NCBI RefSeq assembly: GCF_019578655.1
Contig: NC_063261.1
Location: forward strand, 19,706,216 to 19,770,215
DNA: 64,000 nucleotides
Reading direction: 5' to 3'
DNA from: Ricinus communis
Taxonomy: Eukaryota; Streptophyta; Magnoliopsida; Malpighiales; Euphorbiaceae
Shown: in pieces, positions 34,931 to 47,271 of the stretch
How the letters are laid out: each line of letters starts with the position of its first letter
How positions within the stretch are numbered: the stretch's first letter is position 1
The notes under the pieces: generated by a model
What the model saw: only the letters and a program-made list of their open reading frames with translations
Database searches by the model: none
Told to the model about the DNA's origin: nothing
Program-made: the position numbers and the translations under genes

Positions 34931-35506
34931 TAGTCTCTTTGTGAGTCTTACTATTTATAGGGAAAATAGAAAATGTGGAAGCATAATTTTTGAGTTGGTG
35001 TTACACACACACTCTTCCGTCCTGAATAACTTCAACTGGAAAATGAAAATTCCTTGTTTTTCATTAGATTGTCAAATATGTGGCTGATGGATGAAATGAG
35101 AAAAAAAGTGATTAGGTTTTTGTTAGTTTTTATAAAACTTTGTTAATGAGAAGGATTGGGATTGGGATTTATAGGGAATGGAAAAGACGGGTGATGCGCG
35201 TGGACTTTCAGTCAGCTAGAGGTGCAGGATTGTTGCCAGAATTGTAGGTTACTTTTTTCTATGTTTCCTGTTCTTTAGAAAGATAAAATCTCAATTCTGT
35301 TTCAGTAACAAATATGAAGATAGAAATATAACTGTGGAAATAAGAGTCGGGGAATCTGGTTAATGCTATGAATGTTTGACAGGATATCATGATGCTGAAT
35401 TCTTGTGCCAAGAGGTGTACTATCCCTTATCATTTGTCGTTTCTGTTTTCTTCAAGTACTTGAAGACTATTTCCATGTCTTTGTTTAGATGGATAATTTT
35501 GATATG
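34931..35506. other. Region downstream of the NFD6-like gene
   Basis: No further coding exon could be supported. Part of it is likely 3' untranslated region or an alternative last exon. Confidence 0.4.
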
Positions 35507-35875
35507 ATGTTAGTATGTCAAGGATGATTATCCGGGTTATTTTATTTTCTCTGCATGTTAGTCACACTTTGCACGCATGATTTTATACATTTCGGTCTTT
35601 GGTTCCCTGTGAGCTAATTTTCAGGGAGAAAAAGTGTTACATTTTGGTGAAACATAATGCATTCAGAACAGAAAGTAAATACTCTTTCCTTGTGTTTCTT
35701 TAGGTTTGTAATTTATAATTTGATATTAATATGTTAAGAATTGATTATGCAAGTTATTTCATTTCCTTTGCATGTTAGTTACACTTCGCATGCATGATTT
35801 TATCCACTTCAGTCTTTGTTTCCAAAGTGTTGCACTAAAATGTAAAAGATTATGCATTCAGAAAAGTATAGAAAG
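35507..35875. repeat. Diverged tandem duplication of about 216 bases
   Basis: Words such as GCATGTTAGT(C/T)ACACTT, GC(A/G)TGATTTTAT and AATGCATTCAGAA/TATGCATTCAGAA recur in the same order about 200-216 bases apart (for example at 35555 and 35770). Confidence 0.65.
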
Positions 35876-36590
35876 GTATAGTTCTTGAAGGTGCGCTTCA
35901 GGCTCAAGGTTGTGCTTCCTAGCCTTAGAGGTGAGGAACTTCGCTAAGGCGTGCATCTCATAGGAGGTTTTGAAACATAAAAAAGGGTGTACCTTAGTGA
36001 AGTTGAATCTAAATTTTGTTTTTTCACTTATAACTAACATTGGGCCATTGATGGTAAGTTAGACCTCACTAATATTATTACTTCAAGAAATCAAGACAAT
36101 ATTGAATGAGGGTCTGTACAAGTCAAAAAGCATCTTCTCAAAAGAGACCTATTACTCCTCTAGTACTTAGAGATGAGGAAGTGATTGATTTTAAAGAAGA
36201 TTATAAAGAGGAAATTGAAAGTGACCATGGGGAAATTGAGGAATTTAAAGAAAAAGAAGACGGAAAAGAGAACGGCTATATTGAGCTTAATTATGATGAT
36301 TCTTATGGAACAGACTTTAGGAATTATAATTATTTAGAACTATAAGTCCATAAACATGTTTCTTTCTAGCTTTTATATGGATTTGGAAATTTTCCAAGTA
36401 AGTCTTGATCTTATGCATGTATTTTACTCTATATTTGAAAAAAAAAATGATCTCTACTTTATGATTTCATGCATTTACGTTATGAGTCTTATTAGCTTTA
36501 TTATTTGATTCTCTTTTTTTTTTTTTGCGCCCTCACTTCGATAAGGCGCGCACCTGTGCCTTGCGCCTTTAATAACTATGATGAAGGGGA
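35876..36590. mobile_element. Possible DNA-transposon relic with GC-rich ends
   Basis: Both ends are unusually GC-rich for this region: AAGGTGCGCTTCAGGCTCAAGG at the left and AAGGCGCGCACCTGTGCCTTGCGCC at the right, with inverted CGC/GCGCC words. Inside, 36106-36345 is an open stretch of 79 codons that is very acidic (E-E-I-E-S-D-H-G-E-I-E-E-F-K-E-K-E-D). GC-rich ends around an acidic tail would fit a fragment of a hAT-type or similar transposon, but the family is not established. Confidence 0.4.
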
Positions 36591-38447
36591 AGGCTTTTAC
36601 TTCTCTGTCCTCCTAGTTCTTTTTTTCTGAAACCTGTATACAAATAGATCGATGTGAAACATTTGGTGTATGTAATGTTGACATTTTGTTGCAACTGATA
36701 CACATGTTTACATATGTTTATCATGGACATGCAGCCTTGCATGCATGGTCTAGACTTCATACATGTCTAAGGCATAAAGTTCCTTTTCATTCTGAGAAGC
36801 AAGCAATGCTTTTATATGGTCCTTGTCAGTATTGGTGAATTAGTGGTGATGAGGAAGCTGCATTTTTTATCCAGTGGATTGCTTCTTGGCTTATCATTTG
36901 TATGTCAATAGTATTTTTCAGTATTTTTGTCAGTACCATTTGCCTTATTGAAGTCAAAGGACTTTGATTACTAGTGAATATGGCTCGCTATTCGTGCTCA
37001 AGTAGTTTACTTCTTTTTCAGTAGTTCTTGGGGCCATTTGTATGGCCTTAGGAACTTGCATATATTTGAGGAGAAATTAACAAGCTCTTCTCTCATACTT
37101 GGTCTCAATCACCCCAATTTAAGAGGCATGTTTCTCCAACATGGTTCATGAGAAGCTCTGTGATTAGACAAACACATCAAATAATTATTCTAGCTAGTTC
37201 TAAATCAATGCAAACTTAAAGCTTTTGATTGATAGAATACTGAATCTCTCTAATTAATAAATCTCATGGAATGAATATACAATATATGGATCTTTTCTTA
37301 TTTCTGAATTCGTACTGCAATATCACATATCATTGAGGGTAACATGAGATCCAGCTGTCTTGTCTAATTTTCTTAAGTAGGGACATTATAAGATTTTATG
37401 AGTGCTATTCGCTTTTAATTGAACTTCCTTTACCTGCCTTGTCAGGAGAATGAGTCCATGAAAAGCATTAAGTTGTATGAAATAATCACTAGGAGCATCT
37501 TTGCCAGGTTCTAGTTATGGGGTGGAATTATGGGGCCCTTGTTTGTAATTCTGCCGTATGGATTGACAAGATTGAATTCTTTGTTGCGGACTGCTTAAAA
37601 CACAGTATTTTCTGTGTATGGGCTAAAAGATGTTGATTTTTTTGGTCATCATATTCTGGTTATTTAACTTTCATCTTTTGTTCTGTTCTTTTTTCCCTTT
37701 GGAACTTGAATGGGCCAAGTTCCTAGTCAATGTATGCGACTGCTTATGAATTTTCTAATGCATTAGTGTCACTTGCAAATTATTTTATCTGGAAATGGTT
37801 ATGACTTGCCTAAGATAAATAAAGAACATAAGCCGGTTGGCTTCTCTAATTTTGAATTCTGCTGTTATTGATCTCTTTGCTGTATCGTCGCAGGTACTTG
37901 AAGGGCCATGGCATTTGCACATCAAAGCACTATAGAGTACTGAAGTCAGAGAGTGGGTCAGTCCTGTGGGATCTTGGGGTTTTTTGAGTAGGAAATACTA
38001 TAATAAAGATATGTTTTATTATATTTCATCTTGAATTTCCTTGTTTTTAGGACAATCAATTGGAAGGTTATGTAACCCCCGATATTGTTTAAACATGTCC
38101 TATTTTTTTGTGGTTCTATCTAGTATCTATAAGATTGTGCTTATCGATAATTTATTTGCTGGCATTCTATAGTTTGGTTTGTCATAAGCAAGCTTGTTCT
38201 TGTGCGTTTTTTCTTAGTGACAAGTGCCTCATGAAAATGTGGCTGTCGAGGATAGGAATATTGGAACCGGTGGCATGTTAACAGTATGTGTTTATGGAAT
38301 TCTATGAATGAAACTGGAATCATGTTAAAAAGAAGATAAAAGCATGGGAGAGCCTAACTAGCCAATTTGGCATATTTAATGATCTGCATTCATATTTTAC
38401 ATGTACTTCTACGTATCGTATTCAGAGTCGAGAGGATGCTCTCCATG
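36591..38447. other. Gene-poor spacer
   Basis: No coding resemblance on either strand. Confidence 0.45.
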
Positions 38448-38689
38448 CTCACACGTTCTCGACTGTATAGTCTGCAAAATTCATTCGGAATATGCTTTGA
38501 TCATAGGTTGAGAGCACACTTGCTCACCTGTATGATCAGCAAAATTCTTTGGAAATATGCTCTAATCATAGATGGAGAAGGTTTGCACGCCCTAAACCTC
38601 TAGATCATCTTATGGTTTATCTTACATTGCCCTACAAGAAAGGAGATGAACTGGAGTTCCCAGATACTGCATTGAAAAGACAGAAATGA
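38448..38689 (+). pseudogene. Unidentified coding relic with an internal duplication
   Basis: From 38507 to the TGA at 38687 the frame is open and protein-like (H-L-Y-D-Q-Q-N-S-L-E-I-C near the start, then L-P-Y-K-K-G-D-E-L-E-F-P-D-T-A-L). The sequence from 38448 to about 38509 is a diverged copy of 38522-38573, but is in another frame and hits stops. No ATG begins the frame. The family was not recognised. Confidence 0.3.
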
Positions 38690-39375
38690 TTGAAGTCTAG
38701 TAGATGATGCATATCAAATTATCAATCCTGTTTCTCCTCTGACAGTCACAGGAGGAACTCCTGTTGTGCACATGGGGGTGTCTATTCCTTGACATTTGTC
38801 AGCTTACCATGTTCAAGCACGAGGGCTGCTGTTGTTAGTTCCTCCACCATGTCCCACTCTATGGAGTCCACTCGTTTGTTGGAGCAAACTATGTTCCAAC
38901 CTGGTGCAGTTGGTGCTTTGTTGTAATGTATGGGTTCTTATGTGTTCTCCAATGACTTCTTGTGCTCCAAACCATACTACAGCAGTTGGTGGGTCTTTTA
39001 ATGGATGGTGACTCGGGTAAGCTCCAAGGAACTCTTGTCTTCTTTTGGCTTGATGTTGAGACATCATATTTTGTTCTATTACAGGAAAAGCGTCAAACAG
39101 TATCACAAAAAGCAATTTCGAAACTAATGTCTAAATATTTTATAGATTCTACTTATCTCTGCAACAATGCAACACTTTGTCTCATTTGGGTTGTACTTTT
39201 AGCCGCATGTACTATGCACTTATGAAGGCTACTTGCATTAAGTAGGTAAAGCATACCTCTTGATTTCAAAGATGGCAAGAAGAAAATGCTGTTTTTTCTT
39301 TTCTTTTTCTCAAATTGCTGCTGCATTATTAGTTTGCTCATGCAGGAGTCGACTATTAGTTGTTATATTTACAAG
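38690..39375. other. Spacer
   Basis: Several overlapping short open frames on both strands around 38800-39230, none with family resemblance. Confidence 0.4.
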
Positions 39376-39617
39376 GCAACTCGTGGCTCTCTATGTAGAC
39401 TTTTAAAAAAACTAATTCATAGAGTGGAGTACGGAAGAGTCGTGCGCTCAAACTTCTAAGAAAATTATATCATAAAGCGAATATAGAAAAGAGAAATTGA
39501 AAGTAATAGGGGGCAAGAAAAACTCATTTTTCTTCCTTGTAGATCGCCACAAGTTGTCCGCCTAGATAGACTCTTAAAAAGACTAATTCACGGAAAGAGT
39601 GCGGAGGAGAAGAGTCA
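39376..39617. repeat. Pair of diverged direct repeats of about 70 bases
   Basis: Segments at about 39376-39445 and 39544-39617 share the words GTAGACTTTTAAAAA/ATAGACTCTTAAAAAG, ACTAATTCA and GAGT(A/G)CGGA in the same order, about 168 bases apart. Confidence 0.55.
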
Positions 39618-41055
39618 AAAGATAACATCTTCCGCGAGGTAAGTGCTGAGTGTGGAAGACCAGAGTTGATGGTAACAGTCCTTTTATGAAACAATTGACA
39701 TTACATGGAATGGAACAGACACCATTCTGTTGTTGAACAGGATATCCCAAGTCCCTTGGTTGAGGGGGTGGACCCAGTTTTGGTCATAGTCCCATTGGTC
39801 CAATCAAAGTGGTTTGAGTTGATATTTGCTATAAAAAGATGGTATATTTTGGAGGCATTTGCAACTTGTACAACGGTCCACATTTTGGATGACTATTTAT
39901 GGAGAAACTGATCCCAGTAGTAAAAATAACAAAATTTAAAAAGCTAACAACTACAGAACTACTCTCTCTGGCACTTGTCGTTAGAAAGTGGTCCAGAGAA
40001 GCCTCCCTCCTCTGCCCATGAATGACCATGGCTCTTCGGGATCCTGAACTGCAAAACCAACTCCTCCTCCAACTTTACAAAAATTCCTGACGCTCCACAG
40101 AAAGAAAAAGATATCCTATTTATTTCTTTTATATTCTTTGCTTCCCTCTTAAAATTTTAAGAATGATTGGATCATTAGTGTCTGAATTTTCAAACTTTTG
40201 CTATTTTGATGTTTAATTTTTTTTTCTAAATCAATTAAGTGTGTGGAATCTATAATTTTATATTTAATTAAATACTCTTTTCAGAAATGCTGACGTAAAC
40301 AAAACTGATCAATTTACATATTGAGTTAGATTATTTTAAATAAAGTTATCCTTATTTATGTGAGGAGCATGTGACATTTAGGTACTTAAACACCTTAAGA
40401 TAAATCTCAAAGTTGTTTATTTATTCATGTCTTAGGGATAGAATAGATTTTATATATTCACATTATTTTATGTAATCTTTAATAAAATTTTGAGCAAAAT
40501 ATTATAATATTTAATTTTTAATATTAATTTTTAATATTTTAAAAAATAATAGCAAACTAATTATTTTGAATGTCCTTAATTTTTTTAAAAATTTTATTAG
40601 TGAAATAATATAAAATAATTTATTTATTAATTCTAATATTATATAAATTAATACTATCAATATAATTGATATTACTATTTATTAGGATTAGAAATTATTA
40701 TATAATTAAATTAATTTACTAATGAATATAATATTTAAAAATATTATTTTCTATAATGAGAATCATTATTTAATTAAAAACTAATCTATTAGTTAATATA
40801 ATATTAAAATATAATTAATATGTTATTTTTTAGAATAATCATTATCTACTTAGAAAACTAATTTATTATTTAATATGTTATTTCTTAGGATTAGAATGAG
40901 TGTTTAGTTAAAAATATAATTTATTAATTAATAAATTAATTATAAAAATTATATATAAGCTTGAATCTCATGTTATCAAAGTAAGTATACATGTCAAACC
41001 GACAATCCTATGTGTCAAAAAGTAAGCATATATATTAAAAAATTTAAGTCTTAAA

Positions 41056-41099
<44 letters not shown>

Positions 41100-43547
41100 T
41101 GATCCTAACGCATCAATAAGTAGCCCAAAAGAATTTTAAACTCTTAAATAAATATTTTAAAAAATATTTATTCTAAATCGACAAAATTTAAGAATAAGAC
41201 TCATCAATACCATTAAAAACTAAAAAATAAAACCCAAAGCAGTACTCATAAAAATCATAAAAGATTATAAACCCTAAGTTTTAATTTCTGATTTGTTTGA
41301 ACTTTATTTTACTTAATCAGCTTTTTCTTGTGTGCATCACGTTTCTTTTTCTTTTTCTTTTAAAATTTTATTGGTAACAAATTGTGTATTATTGGATAAC
41401 ATTTCAGAAAAAGTAGCCAACCAAATCTGTGTTGATAATATTCATGGTTCTATATACTTTTCCTGACCTGCTTTTCTTCTGCAAGACTTGCATGAAACCA
41501 AGTTCATAACAAAAACCCATTACAGTCTGAAAGTGATACAGAGAAAGAGAGAGATCCACTTGGCCACTTTACATCATTATCTTTATCATATGTACACTGC
41601 CCTAATTATCCCACCTTCTTGGCCTTAGCATAGCACCATGATTTCTGTTCTTCTTTTATTTTTTTTCACAAGCACTTCAGTGGTACATTGACTAGCAGCA
41701 TTCTGTGTCATATTCATATTGACAGTTTGACACCATGTTTTTTGTCAATGTCTCCTTCAGCAACTTTCCATCAACAATCTGTTGCATCACAAACATCTGC
41801 TCCTCACAACTTTTACAAATTTGTCCATGATTATGGTGCTCCTAAAGGATAGGCATAAAAGTTAAGGTAAGGGCAAAATTAGGTTTTTGGTGGGTCCAAT
41901 TGGAACTTTGGAAATCCACTGCATCAATGCCTATGCTTGGCAGGACATGATACCTAATTATTGAAGGGGGCACAAAGCTTTTAAACCACTCAACTACCTA
42001 TTAATGTGCTCCATGGGTAGGACAGATAGATCAATCCAAGCTAGTAAAGCAAAATGCTAAGCTAGAGAAGATTAGGATAAAATTAAATATTAGTACTATT
42101 ATATAATTTTCTCATGTAACAAAAGGACAATGGAGCTTCTTATTAACATTTCAGCTTGGCTTTTCGATACGACCCGATAAATTAATAAGATCAATATATA
42201 AACATATTTTATTTTTATTTTAAATATATTGATCTAAAATTAGACGAAACACGCGTGTCACACATATATTTTTCTATTATCACTATTAAGTATAGTATCT
42301 AATATAATTTTGAAGTTAAAACTGTTAAATCGAAAGAGAATAGTTGTCCAAATATTGTTGCAAAGAGCAATAACCAAAACATCAAATCTATCTTTGAAAA
42401 AAGCAAGTACATTCAAAATAGTGATACTTTTTCATTAGCCACTGAAACACTAATGCCAAACACAACTAGGTGCATGAACTAGGATAAATAAGGAAAGAAA
42501 CATGCAAAAGATATGCTTTAATTGGTTAAGAGTCAGATAATACCAGCAGAAGAATGATATAAAATTTGACTAAATGCAAATTATGCTGATATCAAACTAA
42601 TAGGACCAAGTCCAGATTTGTCTTCATCAACTGAGTTTACACAAAGTTATGTTTACCACAAAATGTTCTTTCAGTCACAACCTCATTCTTATCTAATGCC
42701 ATTGGCTTTTACATAACCTATCCATTGGGTGGGTAAGCAATTTTTATTTTTATTTTTTTGGACTCAAATTTCAACTAAGGTAACTGTCTGTAACTTGCTC
42801 ACATCTTTTTATAATGAATCATCTTCTCTTTTCGTAAAGAAAAGGGCTCAAACAAGAACAAAAGAGCCCCTCATTTCTCCTTCGTTGCTTTCCAGAGCCA
42901 AAAGATTTGAAAGTAAAAAGTGTGAGGGGGTTCCAAGTGAAATTTTATATAGAACATGGCACCACCCACTAAATGTTTTAAGAAAAGCAAGCAATGGAAG
43001 TCCTAGCATGAGAAGACCCAAATAGATACACTTGTTTGTGAAGCAAAACAACAATAAAAATGGAAAGATATGCTTTTATCAGAATTGTATCTTTAATGGC
43101 CATTATTGGAAATGCTTTGGGCCCCGTCATCCACCAATAAGCACTGACCCTACCCACTACTCAAATCAATATGTTCTTCATTCAGGCATTGAAGCTTAAC
43201 ATTCACACACTTCTCTCAATAATTAATGCATCCTTCAATATCTTTGCAAATGTTGAATACCTACTTGAGATGACAGAATTTACTATAGTTTGTCTTGTCC
43301 TGTTTAGCTAGTGCGCCCCATGCATTAGTTGATGCGAGTTAAGACTCTTAAAAAACACCTGCCTGGAGATAAGGACAAAAATTTATAGCAACTAGTTGAT
43401 AAATTATTGGAGGTAAAAATTTGGAGATCTTTAAAGTTCTGCAAAAGGATTAGGGAATCCTCGTTTGCTCCCTTTATATATTACTTATCCATCTATGCAT
43501 AGTTTAGCTAAATGCCTAAACAAGCAGACAAATAATATACCATCAAC
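39618..43547. other. Long gene-poor spacer
   Basis: No gene could be supported. From 40160 to 41300 it is extremely AT-rich, with a (TA)n run at about 41059-41096. The more balanced stretch 41400-43300 contains only short open frames without recognisable motifs. Confidence 0.5.
41059..41096. repeat. (TA)n microsatellite
   Basis: About 18-19 uninterrupted TA units. Confidence 0.95.
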
Positions 43548-43873
43548 TAGCCGTGATCACGGTTCGAAATTTACTAGAATTAGAACCAAACGGTTAATGG
43601 GTACTTTTGGTTCGAATCTTTTTTATTAAGAAAAAGAATATATTTAATTTTAAGGTTCTTGGTAGCTTTTTTTATTTAAAAAGTAAAATGATTAGAAATC
43701 AAAAATGAATTGACGGTAATTTGATTCTAAATCTAATCCTTAGAAAGATAGAACCAAAAACAAATTGATCTTTCCAATTTAGGACCGAACCGAACCGCTC
43801 TCTGGTTTTAGTTTCAGTCTAATTCTTGACTGAGCCTAGTTTTAGGTTCAAATAGGTTCGTGGTCAAAGCTAC
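43548..43873. mobile_element. MITE-like element with inverted ends, hAT-like flavour
   Basis: The left end reads TAGCCGTGATCACGGTTCG and the right end, reverse-complemented, TAGCTTTGACCACGAACC. The interior contains ACCGAACCGAACCG and GGTTCGAAT words. The flanking 8-mers CCATCAAC and CTCTTAAC agree at five of eight positions, as might remain of an 8-base hAT target duplication. Similar CACGGTTCGG-ended elements are common in plant genomes. Confidence 0.6.
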
Positions 43874-44428
43874 TCTTAACACTTGATACAGACACTTCTA
43901 CATGAATATATCTATCCATATGTGCCTATGTATTTACCAATCACCTAATAAGGTGAGAGTGAGCATCTCTAAAGCTAGCCAAGTGAAGACAGAAAACTAT
44001 AGCAAGCAGATATACTAGAGGATTAGAAGTAACCATGGCAGGCAGTGTTGATTAACGTTAAGATTATGATTTTGACCCTAGATTGTCAACCTTGAATTTC
44101 TTTAAAGTTGCTCCAAAAGAGAACAATGTAAAGTTGGTTTGATTTGAATAGAGAGAAGGAAAGGAGGAAAATTGCAAAGTGGGGAATCCTAAGCTTGACG
44201 AGGGCAACAGTGAAGATGACACAAGCATTGTCTCCTGAAACACCAAGCATCGCCAAGTGGGGTCGCTAAATTGAAACGAGATAAAATTAAAAAACATCCC
44301 AATCTAACTCTCTCCAATGCAATCTCTTAGTTCATTTATTTCCTCTCTTCCACTTTGATCTAAGCCCTTCAAATAGTTTCTCACAATCATTCCAGCTTCT
44401 CTACTCTCTCTACACACAAAAAGAAGAC
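43874..44428. other. Upstream region and leader of the C2H2 gene
   Basis: No other gene. The 100 bases before the start are CT-rich (CTCTCTAC, CTTCCACTTT), as in plant 5' leaders. A minus-strand open frame at 44064-44297 lacks any motif and is not considered real. Confidence 0.5.
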
Positions 44429-45043
44429 ATGATTTTCAAGGAAGATGAGACTGAAGCCATTGAAATAGCCACCAACATGCACCAAGTTGAATCAAGAATC
44501 TACAGCAGCAGCAGCAATCGAGAAACTGAAGAAAGCAATCCAGGAGAGTGGTTGAATCTGAGCCTAGGTGGAAATTCTATGTCAGCAGCAGGAGATAGTT
44601 CACTCTCGACAGCAGGAGACTATGATCTACAGTCAAGACCTACTTCCAGCAAGGTTTTCTCATGTAACTTTTGCAGGAGGAAGTTCTATAGTTCACAGGC
44701 ACTTGGGGGCCATCAAAATGCTCACAAGAGGGAGAGAGGTGCAGCCAGAAGATATCACTCCCAAAGAATGATGACAATTATGGGTTTTCCAATGAGTACT
44801 CCGGTGGGCAGATCGCTTGGAGTCAGACCCCATGCACTTGTGCACAAAACAAGTAGAGAAGGAACTGGAACTACTGTTGCACCAAGATTTAATGAAGTCA
44901 ATGGAGGGTTTGGAATGGCATGTCTGCCCTTCACGCTTGAGGACGCAATGGATTTGATGTGGCCAGGCAGCTTTCGGTTCGATGCACAACCACCAGAGCC
45001 ACCATCAGAACCACTCGAGCTTGATTTAAACCTTCGGCTCTGA
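44429..45043 (+). CDS. Single-C2H2 zinc finger repressor (ZFP4/ZFP7-like)
   Basis: Intronless gene of 204 residues. One plant-type finger has C79, C82, H95 and H99, with the plant-specific Q-A-L-G-G-H at residues 90-95, which makes the DNA contacts. Two EAR-type (LxLxL) repression motifs flank it: L-N-L-S-L at residues 42-46 and L-E-L-D-L-N-L at the very C-terminus. Size, single finger and terminal EAR place it near Arabidopsis ZFP1/3/4/7, nuclear repressors in trichome, ABA and light responses. Exact orthology is not resolved. The ATG follows a CT-rich leader and starts M-I-F-K-E-D-E. Confidence 0.9.
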   Translation: MIFKEDETEAIEIATNMHQVESRIYSSSSNRETEESNPGEWLNLSLGGNSMSAAGDSSLSTAGDYDLQSRPTSSKVFSCNFCRRKFYSSQALGGHQNAHKRERGAARRYHSQRMMTIMGFPMSTPVGRSLGVRPHALVHKTSREGTGTTVAPRFNEVNGGFGMACLPFTLEDAMDLMWPGSFRFDAQPPEPPSEPLELDLNLRL

Positions 45044-47271
45044 TCCATTCCACTATTCTAGTTTAGAATCTGTTCTCATGTTGATTCTATTCAAGTAGTT
45101 TTTGACCTGTCATCCATCAAATACAGAAGCTAATATATGAGAGCAACCAACCTATCTGAAAATTTCACCTGATAAACACTTGTTCTCCCTTGTAAAAGTA
45201 GAAGAAACATGAAGAATGACCTTCCATGTATGCATGCCACAGCACAAGAGAAAACTTATAACTTGCCCCTGCTCTTCAGTTACATACTGAGAAATAAATG
45301 CCCCCAGACCTAATTGAGAAATAAATGCCTTCAGACCCACTTATATGGCACCAAGTTTGTCAGGATTTTTTTCTTAATCCTAAATATAAGGTACAAACTT
45401 TTTACTCCAACTTACATTTCTTAATGTTATAACAATTTTTGTTCTGTTTTAGTCGAGTTTCAGGGGATGTGCTAGTTCTTTTCCCCCTTTCTATGTATCA
45501 TGTTAAGTGCAAGTCTGCGCACCTATGTGAACACCTTTGCACATGTTTATGTATATATTCCTCATGTATAGCAGCTTTTCTGTTGTTCAATCATCATAGT
45601 ACCCAAAATTATAGTAATTGTGATGAGATGCTGATCCAAGGAGGGAAGGTTGTTTAATAGAGAAGGTGAATATGATAAGATCCTTAGTACCATTCAGGAT
45701 TAACATTTCAGCAAGATATCACATGCAAGTTCTGTACTTACTCATCGAACCTGTAATTTCAAAGTGAGGAAGTTAGGGGCTGAGCACAGAAAATGCCAAC
45801 CTGTCACAGACACCATGCCCAGGTCGAAGTTAAAGATGATTGAATGAAAAGGGAAGGGAAAGCAATGATTGAGATCATGCATGCTACTGTTGCTTCCTAA
45901 TTGGCTTTCCATCTGGCTTCCTCTATTTTTTAGTCACATACTTTTCCCCTAAACTAACCTGATATTTCCCCAATGTTGCCAACCCTTAATAGAACTCCAA
46001 CAAGTTGCAAGCAATCACCCATGTCCCTTTACAAAGTGCAGAGACATTTAAACCACGTTCAAGAGATTGTCTTGCCATGGGTTAATCAACTCCCAGCTGG
46101 CAAAATTGATTTGGTAAAAATAACAAAGACCCTCCTACTACTACTGATAAATAACATCATAACTACTTTCAACCATATTTGCACCCTTCTTCAGGGCTCT
46201 TCCATCTTCATGAAACATGTCTAACTTGTATCAATTTCTTCAATACTGCTGCATATAACTCTCTTGTTTTATCCTTTATTTCTTTTTCATTTTCTAGTTT
46301 CAATCAATTCTGTGCTCAACAACCTCAAAAATGCTAAGTTGGCTATGCTCATTCTACAGATAAAATTATTTCTTACCTTCGAAGTAGTGTTTAATGCATA
46401 ATAATTGTTTGGCCTTGTCAATCCTCTAGACAAGTTTCATATCACCCATTTCTTAACGGAAATTTGGCTTCCCGATACAATATTTAACGATATATTACGG
46501 GAAATCTAGGAACAACTCGGTTTCCCTTTGAAATCCAAAATCTACCTACTATCACCACCCTTCTTTTTAGCTTCCCATTCTATCACCACCCCTCTTTTTA
46601 TCTTCCCAAATTTAAAAGGACTCTTTGCTAAAGAGTCTTTAGCCAATATACTTAAATATTACCTATTTTAAATCAGAATTATTCTTAAAAGTTCAGTCGC
46701 AACGTCTATTTCGGCTTCATACAACATGATTCATCCGATATACTGTTATTTGAAACCCTACCTCGAGGTCCATGTAATTTGGTTTCCTTTCATGAAAATA
46801 GTTAAAAGACATCATGTGGCCCTACACTTTGAAGGGAAATGATCTAATCCATGACTATCATAGTTATTTAGTTAAATTACTTAGAAATTTTTGGGTAAAT
46901 ACTGTTCACCATGTAGGATTATAGACTTTCTACCACCATTATAATATCTATCATTATCATGAAAATAATAACAAGTACATAACTACTATTGACCAACCAT
47001 AATTGAAAACTACCCAATAAATGCACCATATCACAAAATGCCACATGTCAAAATGAAAACAGAAATAGGAAAATTTATGTTAATACCTTGGTTCACACAA
47101 TTGACTTTATCTTTTTCATTTTCATATCCCCGGTAATAAAATTGTCAAACTAGCTTACTGATTTAGCATGAGTACTTAAATAAATAAACAAATAAAAAAA
47201 AAAAAAACTGAATTCTCTACGACCACAATCACAACAATTCAAACCTTTATACACGAAGACAGTCCACAGCC
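45044..47271. other. Spacer between the C2H2 and TIP41-like genes (convergent)
   Basis: No gene supported. It holds both genes' 3' regions. AGAAATAAATGCC occurs twice near 45290 and 45318 as part of a short tandem duplication. Confidence 0.5.

Noticed and set aside
42729..43025. Plus-strand open frame of 98 codons
   Set aside because: Low-complexity start and no recognisable domain; no splice partners found.
44064..44297. Minus-strand open frame upstream of the C2H2 gene
   Set aside because: Ser/Phe-rich translation of a promoter region without any motif.
44693..45048. Minus-strand frames opposite the C2H2 gene
   Set aside because: Shadow of a well-supported plus-strand gene.
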